Shown here piece by piece: positions 55,150-64,000 of a DNA stretch of 64,000 nucleotides (position 1 is the first letter of the stretch; each line of letters starts with the position of its first letter). The notes beneath the pieces were generated by a model. That model worked only from the letters and a program-made list of their open reading frames with translations. It did no database searches and was not told the DNA's origin. The DNA is taken from the NCBI GenBank assembly GCA_020631735.1, contig CM036215.1, positions 11,124,346 through 11,188,345 on the forward strand, read 5' to 3'. The DNA is from Saccharum officinarum (lineage: Eukaryota; Streptophyta; Magnoliopsida; Poales; Poaceae). The translations under genes were made by a program, and so were the position numbers.

Positions 55150-58050
55150 CTTCATAGCGTTCTTTAAGTATTCACCCGTTTCCCAAGATGCATCCCTTAT
55201 CGTGATGACTCCATTGTATCTTATATGTTTTCACACACTGTTTCGAGTAGCCCTTTCCTTGGTATCCAAAACTCGAACTGGTTGCTCACGATACACCAGA
55301 TCTGACTTCAGTTTTATGCCTCGAGGTTCAATCCTTTCCTCTGGAACGCGCAAACATTTCTTGAGATGTGATACATGAAAAACTGGGAATATAGCACCCA
55401 TTGACTCTGGTAAATCCAATTTGTAAGCCACAGGACCCTTCGTTCCAGGATTTTATAAGGTCCCACAAATCTGGCGGCCAGCTTTCTGCGCACACCAAAT
55501 CTTTTCTTTTTCATTGGCGTAACTTTTAGATAGACATAGTCACCAACTTCGAACACAAGCGGTCTCCTTCTCTTATCTGCATAACTTTTCTGACGTGACT
55601 GGGCTGCTCTCATATTCTGCTGAATGATATGAACTTTCCTTTCGGCTTCCTCTACGAAGTCAATACATAATACCTTCTTTCGCCTGGCTCAATCCAGTTT
55701 AACGGTGTTCTACACTTTCCGGCCATACAGTGCCTCAAAAGGTGCCATCTTGATACTCTCTTGATAGCTGTTATTGTATGAGAACTCTGCTAATGGTAAC
55801 CATGACTCCCATGAACCTCTGGAAGACAACACACAAGCTCTTAACATATCCTCTAGAACAGCATTAACTCTCTCAGTCTGACCATCTGTTTGAGGATGAT
55901 AGGCAGTGCTACGAATCAGGCTAGTCCCCAAACCTTTGTGCAAGTGCTCCCAAAAGTGAGCAGTGAACTGTGACCCTCTGTCAGACACTATAGTCTTTGG
56001 TATGCCATGCAACCTCACAATCTCTGCAATATACTTCTCAGCATATTGAGGTGTCTATATTCCGTTTTGACAGGCAGAAAGTGGGCTGTCTTAGTAAGAC
56101 GATCCACAATTACCCAAATGGAATCGTGACCTTTTTGAGTAGTGGGTAGACCCGTGATAAAATCCATACTTATGTCATCCCACTTCCAACTCGGTACTGA
56201 CAAAGGTTGTAGCATTCCGGCAGGCTTCATGTGAATTGCTTTTACTCTACAACATGTGTCACATCTGGCTACATACGCTGCAATTTCCTTCTTCATCTTG
56301 GTCCACCAATAACGAGGTCTTAGTTCTTGATATATTTTACTGCTGCCAGGATGAATAGACAACTTAGAGAGATGAGCTTCATCCAAAATTTTATTCTTAA
56401 GCTCTCTATCCTTTGGAACAACAAGACGGTTGTCGAACCACAACACATCCTGCTCATCCACCCTGAAGTGTTTCGAGGGTTCTTCTTGAATCTTCTTTTT
56501 GATGTGGAATATCCCCTTGTCTGTTTTCTGACCTTCTATAATCTTACTCTCCAAGGAACAACTGACCTGAATACTTTGTAGCACGGCAGGGTGCATTAGA
56601 TCGAAACCATCTTCAAGCAAGGGTTGCACATTCAGACAATGTGATTTTCTGCTTAAAGCATCAGCTACCACATTGGCTTTCCCAGGGTGATACTGTACAT
56701 TCAAGTTGTAGTCTTTGATCAGTTCTAACCATCTCCGCTGTCTCATGTTCAATTCTGGTTGGGTGAAAATGTACTTGAGACTCTTATGATCGGTGAAAAT
56801 ATTGCACACATTACCCAGCAGATAGTGTCTCCAAATCTTTAAGCATGCACCACAGCGGCAAGCTCAAGATCGTGGGTCGGATAATTGATTCATGTTTTCT
56901 CAACTGCCGGGAGGCATAAGCAATGACTCTTCCTTCTTGCATTAGCACACACCCTAATCCTGTTTTTGATGCGTCACAGAACACATCAAAAGGTTTTTCG
57001 ATGTCGGGCTGTGCAAGAACTGGAGCAGTGGTCAACAGTTTCCGCAAGGTATGGAAAGCTGTCTCACACTCCTCTGTCCACACAAACTTGTGATCTTTCT
57101 GTAACAGACTTGTCATTGGCTTGGCAATCTTCGAGAAGTCTGGGATAAAACGGCGATAGTAACCCGCTAACCCTAGGAAACTTCTGACTTCTGACACTGT
57201 GGTTGGAGTCTTCCAATCCATAACCTCTTGCACCTTACTCGGATCTACAGAAACTCCATTCTCAGATAGGATATGACCGAGGAAAGGAACTTTCTTCAAC
57301 CAAAATTCACATTTGCTGAACTTAGCATATAACTTATGATCTCTCAGCCTGGTCAAGACAATTCTCAGATGCTCTTCATGATCTTTCTCGTTTTCAGAGT
57401 ATACTAGAATGTCATCAATGAAGACAACTACAAACTTGTCCAACTCTGGCATGAAAACTGTATTCATCAGATACATAAAATATGCAGGAGCATTTGTTAG
57501 TCCAAATGACATAACAAGATACTCGTACAACCCGTATCTGGTAGAAAAGGCGGTTTTTCGGAACATCTTGAGGTCTAATCTTTATCTGATGATACCCAGA
57601 CCTTAAGTCTATCTTGGAGAACACTCTGGCTTTAGCTAACTGATCAAACAGAACATCAATATGAGGCAAGGGATATTTATTCTTGATGGTTACAGCATTA
57701 AGAGGTCGGTAATCCACACACATCCTGAGAGTACCCTCTTTCTTTTTCTTTACAAACAAGGCAGGACATCCCCATTCAGACTTACTTGGGCGAATAAACC
57801 CCTTTTTTAACAACTCTTCCAACTGTTTCTTCAACTCAGCTAACTCATCCGGAGGCATCCGATAAGGTCTCCTCGAAATTGGAGCTGTCCCGGGGATCAA
57901 CTCGATTCCAAACTCAACATCTCTGTCTGGAGGAAGGCCAGGCAACTCGTCTGGAAACACATCCGGGAACTCACATACTACTGGGATCTGATGGATAGGA
58001 GCAACTTCCATGGCACAGGTCACACTCACAAGATCTGTTCTTTTAGGCAA
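55150..58050 (-). pseudogene. Ty3/gypsy pol: reverse transcriptase, RNase H, integrase, chromodomain remnant
   Basis: Reading leftward from 58050: the pre-RT segment [22 protein letters not shown] palm motifs ([32 protein letters not shown] with the catalytic Asp pair), RNase H ([37 protein letters not shown]), the integrase zinc finger ([13 protein letters not shown]...CDTC), and the core ([24 protein letters not shown]). The C-terminal module is KLAARFVGPYKIL, then FHVSHLKKCL. Near 55230-55170 there are traces of a chromodomain (KIQWSHHD, ASWETGEYLK) in shifted frames. The order RT-RH-IN identifies Ty3/gypsy and the tail suggests a chromovirus. Frameshifts occur near 57560 (extra A in an A run), 56880-56810, 56020, 55690, 55440 and 55225, so no full polyprotein can be made. 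Confidence 0.88.
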
Positions 58051-58867
58051 TGGTACCTGAAAAGTACCCTCTGCCTCAGAAGGTCTCTCTCGTTCCAGGC
58101 TTCATTCCTTTCTTGTACTAGCTGCTCCAACAAGCGATCTGCATTCCTGTTGGCCTGAGTCAGCCTCTGTACTTGCTGCATGGAACTCTCGCCTCTCTCG
58201 AGAGCTCGGTCCCGCTGCAAGCTCATATCAGCCAACTGCTCCTGCAAGCTAGCTATGGCACGCGCTTGCTTTTTCTTCTGCTTCCTTGCTTCAAGCCGAT
58301 CATCACCACGTAGGCCAGTCAAGGTCCAATAGGTATTCTCCAGACCTTGGTATGCTCTGATGGCTGCATACATGGCACTCATGGTGTGGTTATCGCTAGC
58401 CCGTCCTTCACTGGGGCCTCTAACCAGGGCACTTCCCTGCGGCTGTACCCAAATGGCGTCGCGAGGATCATCTCTCGGGAAGGTACCGGCCAAAGCTGCT
58501 GCTAACTCATTGGGAAATCTGCTCATGATGTCTCGGATGACGCGAAAAGCTGCGCCTCTGCACCCTCGACTGGAGTGCGTCCTTCGAACTCCAAGTGCCA
58601 ACCATCCCATTCTGGCGCATCACCAAGAGCAGGGATGGTGATCTCTACAACAGCAAGTCCATCTTCAGCTAGCTGGCTCTCGCTCCAAGAGTAAACTGGC
58701 TCTTGTCCCTCCGGGTACCCCACATCATGGAGCACTCTCCAAAGCAAGGTGGGCATGCCAAACTCGCTTAGAAAAGTGTCCGTGTTGCGGTGCTCCCGCG
58801 GGGCTAGCTGACGACGGGGTGCTCTTCCGCCAGTGGACTTGCGGGCAGTCTGCTTCGTGCGGGCCAT
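58026..58867 (-). pseudogene. First ORF of the gypsy element: histone H3-tail-like N-terminus plus coiled-coil protein
   Basis: The ATG at 58867 begins MARTKQTARKSTGG, then RAPRRQLA: 20 of the first 22 residues equal histone H3, with K14 and K18 replaced by Arg. The histone fold does not follow. The protein continues with FLSEFGMPTLLWRVLHDVGY, YSWSESQLAEDGLAVVEITI and WDGWHLEFEGRTPVEGAEA. A one-base frameshift near 58548 leads to AAFRVIRDIMSRFPNELAAA. A basic KQKKKQ segment and a long coiled coil follow (SLQEQLADMSLQRDRALERG to NERDLLRQ), overlapping the pol frame at about 58050. There is no CCHC knuckle. The position just after the primer site and leader is that of Gag. Function unknown; the H3 resemblance is direct observation. 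Confidence 0.8.
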
Positions 58868-59651
58868 CTGTAGCACAAGTTTTAATTACCCGGTGAGAAC
58901 ATATTTTAGTTGAGGTCACTTTTATCAAAATGGGATAATCCTTTTATAAGGGGAGGAATGCATGCCATGAATGGAATGTGCAGACAATATGATGCATGCA
59001 CGAGTCTTACGTTCTCACAAACTTATGAAATAAAAGCATCTAACGGTGAATTCGGTGGCATACAAACGATCTCTCATATACGTAACTAATTCGGTCTACA
59101 CGATACGCTGTTATGTACCTGCAGAAAACTCATTTCAGCCCATTCCCCATGAATGCATGAAAGCAGTAAACCTACCTACACGCTTTACACGAATCCCCAG
59201 ATGCGTGTACAACGGTAGTAACTACCCAAACACATCGTCCTATTGACGGCATCGCCTCAACGGACGGAACACCCACACATGCGACACTTTTATAAAAACA
59301 TGTGTAAAACATGTAATTATCCAAGTATCATATAAGCACTTCCCTAGATCGGCGGTGTATCCGATCATGCTCTCACAGCTCACACTTACCGAAGCGTAGA
59401 GGTAACTGATCCATACATTACCACTCAATTAAGTGGCACTCATACAATAGCACGCCGTATGAGCAACGAAAAAGAAATATGGTGCAGAACCCCAAGTTAG
59501 TACTTAAATAGCCACCTAGAGTCCTTAACTGGGCATACAGGATATGACCACTGGCACACTTTTTAGTTTTAAAATCACACTTTTTAAACAGGGTTTTGGT
59601 TTAAATACACTTATGAACAGTAATTACGCTAAACCATGCTCCGATGCCAGC
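58868..59651 (-). other. Leader of the gypsy element with primer-binding site
   Basis: On the minus strand the right LTR ends TGTTACA and is followed by GCTGGCATCGGAGC (59651-59638), two changes from the initiator tRNA-Met primer site TGGTATCAGAGC. The following 770 bases to the H3-like ATG show no open frame of note. Confidence 0.65.
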
Positions 59652-62600
59652 TGTAACAGAACCGCCCAATTATACGAGATTAAGTAAGAAAATCATCCAA
59701 CGGACGGACAATTTACCAAACTTAAGCCCGTATAACCCGGTAGTCCGTGAAATCTCGACGGATTTCAAACCATTTCACATCACAGCCAAGATCGTAATAA
59801 GTTCAGCGATTACCTTCATAAGTTACACAGTAGTTTGCGGCACAAAATACATCGGAGTTTAAACATAGTTATTACAAACCAGTTTCAAATAAAGTAGCGG
59901 AAGCATTAGTTCAAAGCACACACACACACACACATCTTTTCCAAAATACAGTGCCAGCTCGCGATCATCTCCCACAAAAGCATCAGGCGAGGAGTAGTGA
60001 GTGACCATTGCCCATGGTCCTAGGCTTCGCCCATCGCAGGGTAGAGACAGTTGATACAATAACCATAGTACATCTGTCCATCTGCAACAAGTGGGAACAA
60101 AGCCCTGAGTACGAGAAGGTACTCAGCTAGACTTACCCGACAGAACCAAAACAAAAAGACTCCAAGGATCATGATAGGCTTTTTGGTGGGGTAGCTGACT
60201 CATTTGCAAGAAAAGCATTTTTAGCTTACCAAATCATTTACAAAAGCATGTCATCTTTTAATTCTTTATTCTCCTGTCAACTATGTTTGCACTTAAGCTA
60301 AAGTAACCATATAATTAAGCAAGCAAGGATTACCATTGATAATTAACAATAGTTACCATGTCATTTCCTCATAACTATCCAAGTGTTGTATCCATATTAC
60401 TACGATGAAGTAACTCAAGTCAAGTGCTCACTATCCAGTGAACGATGGCGATTCGAATCGATTATTAACCAGCTGGTAATTTATTCCTCACACAAACCTC
60501 ACTCACCCGCTAAAGTGAGGTATTGGTCACTGAGTCAACCATTCAGGTAAAGTCGCGAGCTTGCCAGGAACCACATGTACCCGGGGGCCGCCCGACTGCT
60601 CTTTGGCCTTATCATCGCGCCCCCGTTTCCTGCCACTACTGCTCCGGTACAGTGCGTTGCGGGCAATCTACTCGGCCCGAATAATCTCCCGGCTTCGCGG
60701 TCGAAAGGTACTTTATCCGGCCAGCTAAATGTGAGGCATGCGTTCAACATGACCCGAGGCCCGACATCGGACGGTCCTTAATCGACACAGACGGAAGACA
60801 CTACAGTCCAGAACCCTGCAAGCTTCCGCCCGGTCTCACATTCATTCCCACACTTAGTTATTCTCACATGACAATTCTTTCACAAAAAACCAGGTAATCC
60901 CCTATAGCTCGCGGATGACAGGCAATCACCCGACTTCTACCGGTCTAAGCAAGCTAAGCAAGTATTGACCGTGGACACCAGGGTGACAAGGATCGGGTAA
61001 AACAAGGTGGAACAAGGTATAATGCAGCAACGTTTGCAAACAACTCCTAAACTTAATGCATCAGATTAAGTAAAATTAATAAATAATTATTTGCAAACCG
61101 GGGAGAAATGCTCCGGGGCTTGCCTCGCTCGAAGGTACTGGGACGATGGTCAGGACACTCCGGAAGCTCTTCACCGGACTCCTCTTCTGCTTCTGCTGGT
61201 TCCGGCTCCGTCACTTCGAGCTGCTCCTCTGCGTCCTCGGGAACAACTGTCGGAACCACTTCCTGCGATCCTGTATGATGCAGAAGTATGAGTGCAACAT
61301 GCATAGGTGCATTGCCGAGGTGACAGGAGATGATGATGATGCGGAATGCATGCGATGTCATGAATGTGTTATGTTATCGGATTATGTGGAACTTATGACT
61401 CTTCTACAAGGTAGTCTACGTCATCCAAGAACATGTACTCGGAAACTACCAACACTAGTTTCTACCATGCGAGAGTATTAAACAATTAAGATGCTTCAAA
61501 GATACACCAAAGTATATTTTTCTAACTAACTTTGCATTAAGAATAAATAGAAACCCTAATTAGTCCTATGGTTGAACAGCAACACATATTTTAGTAGCTC
61601 AGAAAAATCTCATAAAATTACAGTGGATTACTAATATCAAGAATAACTTGACACAAAAATTTTACTACATTTGGATAACTAGAACTGCCTATACAAAAAT
61701 AACAAATTAAGGCCTAAAATAGATATTTAAAATACTTTACATTATGAAAAGTATCAAACAACAGATTTAGGAATTTTCCTACTATCTATTACCTAAACAA
61801 ACACTATAGAAAAATTATCACTTGCATGTTTTATTCAAATTTATTTAAATAACAAAAATAACAAATATTGGTAATAGAAAGCATTTGAACTGCAACTATA
61901 CATTTTTTCTACATAACAACCATGAAATAAAATTACCCTAGCAAGTACATGGCATAACAGGATTAATAAACTTGGAACCACATTTTTCTGATTTTTCTAC
62001 ATTTTCTTATCAATTTTTCAAGAAAACACCAATTTCAAGGATTAAATAAAACACTACAGAAAAGTAATGAAATATTGACATGCAACATTTTTATATTGTA
62101 GATCTAATTCAAATGAGTATATAAAAATTTATTTCACAAATTTTGGAGCTAAAATGACCAAGAATTCATTTTCCCAAGTGTTTTTCATCAAAATAATAAA
62201 AAAGAGAAATGAAAACGGATTTATTTAAATGTCGCTGGGCCGGCCCGAGGGAAATGATCGGCCCACGGCGGTCGCGGCCCATCTCGCTCGCGCGGGGGAG
62301 GAGACCGAGCCGGCTTGCTCGGGCGCGGCCCGCAGGCACGGCTCAGCCCACCGAGCGAGGAAGGGGGGACCCGAGCGCGTCGCCGGCGTTCCCGACGCCG
62401 ACGTCGCGGCGGCGGTCACGGCCAATCGGCCGGTTCCGGCCAGCCAACGACCCACCAAGACGCGCAATAGGGTCGCCAAGAAGTGGCCAACACGAGACGT
62501 CAGTGCGGGAGAGCAAAGAGGTGGCGGTTGAGGCGGTGGAGAGGCGCGGCTCGTCGGCACCGTTGCGGTGGCGCGGCGAGGCGAGGAGGAAAGGAGCCCT

Positions 62601-63544
62601 ACCACGGGTAGCGAGGGAGCGGAGAGGCTCGTTCGGAGGAGGGAAGAACGGGGCGGAGCTCGGTGCAAGGTGAATTTGATGGTGGTGGCCTGACGATGCC
62701 GGAACGGGGAGGCGAAACCGGAGCTCGCGGCGGCGAGCCGTCCGACCGCGCGGTGGGGAGAGGAGGGGTGGCTGGCGAGTGAGGGAGGGGAAGTGAGGGA
62801 GCGAGGAGGCTCGGGCAGTCGTTTTGAGTGCGCTCGCGCTGGCGGGAGATCAGGGCGAGGACGACGCGCGGCGAGCGGCGGCAGCGCATGGCCGACACGC
62901 GGCGAACGCGCTCTGCCGCGGCGGCCAGCGTTGCGTGGGCGCGCGCGGGAGGAGGAAGGAGGCCGGGGTCGCGGGCCGGGCCGACTGCGTCGCGCGGGCG
63001 CGCGCGAGGCTGGCTGGGCCGGGCGGCTTCGCGAGCGGGCCGGGAAGTGAGGACGAGGCCTGCTAAGACGAAACTTGTTTTTCCAATTTTCAAAAATTAA
63101 TTCAAATGGATTTCAAACTTCAAACCAAAATTTGAACAAGAAGAAGACATTTTCTGGAATTGGCCCAAAAATAAAAGTTGCTCAAAATTAAATTCTCTAC
63201 AACTTTGATTAAGGGGCCAACTCAAAATTTTTGATAGATTTTGAATGACAGAATAAAAACTAGAATAGGGAAAATTTTGAATATTTTTCATAATTATTTT
63301 TAAGCAAGTTTTGACAAATTTTTGAGCTCCAAAATTTGAACTAGGGTTCCAAGTGATGTAGAATCTATAGTTGCGAGGTTTTGGTACAAATGTGATTATC
63401 ATGTTAATACAATTTATCACATACGTTAATTTCAAGCTTTTGTTTAAATCAAATTACGAATTGTCACACAAGATCATGATGTTATGAATGCAATGCAATA
63501 TGATTGCTATGCAAAAATGCATTTCGAAACACCGGAGTGTTACA
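59652..63544 (-). repeat. Right LTR of the Ty3/gypsy element (5' LTR)
   Basis: 3,893 bp, TGTAACAGAAC...GAGTGTTACA, with the short inverted ends TGTAACA/TGTTACA. It contains a CA run near 59918-59933 and the GC-rich block at about 62235-63060. The element promoter should lie here, reading leftward. The right flank is GCAGC; the left duplication cannot be checked because of the gap. Confidence 0.9.
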
Positions 63545-64000
63545 GCAGCAGGACTCAATACATCTTGGAATTAGATTTCTTACAATCGCTGCACATGAGT
63601 CGTTCTAACTTGTATAAGCATGGCATAAGTCTGGGCCATATACGGGACATGGAGGGTATAAGAGTATTTTGGGAAGTAAAAAAAGATGGTTGAAAGAATC
63701 TCTTTGCTCTTAATATTAGATATAGATTTATTTTCGTTGCACATAGTAGCCCATCATGTCTAAACCAGATGCGAGCCTAGGGCCGTGTCACATAGTTCAA
63801 ACCTCACTTTTGCAAGTGAGCGTGGAGCTGCGACGCATAGTGGACACCAAGCATTTTGGATTTTTTTTGTGTGTCTATGGCTTAAACGCAACAATAAATA
63901 GATCAAACACGCCTCTTGTTTCTTTTTTTATTGCTACTCCCTCAGTTGCAAAGAAAATCATGAAAGTTCTTAAAGAGTTAATTTTTTTTTTAATTTTGAC
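63545..64000. other. Right flank, no gene seen
   Basis: AT-rich. CTACTCCCTCAGTTGCAAAG at 63934 resembles a Stowaway end, but the other end would lie outside the window. Confidence 0.4.

Noticed and set aside
58523..58876. A histone H3 gene
   Set aside because: Only the first 22 residues match H3. The histone fold is absent and the frame continues into an element protein, so it is not a histone gene.

Overview
This window is nuclear DNA from a grass, most likely a panicoid of the Andropogoneae (Sorghum, Miscanthus or Saccharum type). The evidence is split genes with GT-AG introns, GC-rich first exons, and dense nested grass transposons: Ty1/copia-like and Ty3/gypsy LTR elements, Helitrons, MULE, hAT, PIF/Tourist and Stowaway elements, a SINE and a TRIM. 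The species is inferred, not proven. Two runs of exactly 100 N (20396-20495 and 51736-51835) are assembly gaps, and both interrupt LTR elements.

Host genes are few. (1) A minus-strand NYN + LOTUS (MARF1-like) RNA-binding or nuclease gene runs off the left edge (1-2907). (2) A minus-strand, tail-anchored, HSP20/RTM2-like gene lies at 33858-35612. (3) A SAUR tandem duplication has one intact copy (46649-47017) and one frameshifted copy (48812-49173). (4) A citrate-binding-protein / alginate-lyase-2-fold gene with two frameshifts lies at 49969-50761.

Transposons make up most of the rest. From 3.3 to 5.5 kb there are a Stowaway MITE, a small Helitron and a long TA microsatellite. From 5.5 to 20.4 kb a MULE carries two minus-strand LTR elements. 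The first is complete (5768-15751, TSD CATGG) and encodes only a decayed Gag. The second (from 16954) cuts the MULE transposase and runs into the gap. Both families carry arrays of a GACCGGACGCG motif in their LTRs. From 23.2 to 32.4 kb a probable nested Helitron region holds a Ulp1-type protease gene whose 3' part is inversely duplicated (arms of about 1.6 kb). A hAT element sits in its catalytic-Cys exon, and a SINE sits inside the hAT. From 36 to 41.3 kb there is unassigned sequence ending in a Helitron terminus, with a TRIM-like element carrying an IQ-motif ORF. From 44 to 51.5 kb lies the SAUR/Helitron-end tandem array, in which paralogous empty sites confirm two insertions.

From 51.8 to 63.5 kb a minus-strand Ty3/gypsy element with LTRs of about 3.9 kb has a broken reverse transcriptase-RNase H-integrase region. 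Its first ORF begins with a near-perfect copy of the histone H3 N-terminal tail (20 of the first 22 residues; K4 and K9 kept, K14 and K18 changed to Arg) joined to a coiled-coil protein. This histone-tail mimic, in an element that also keeps traces of a chromodomain, is the most unusual thing in the window.
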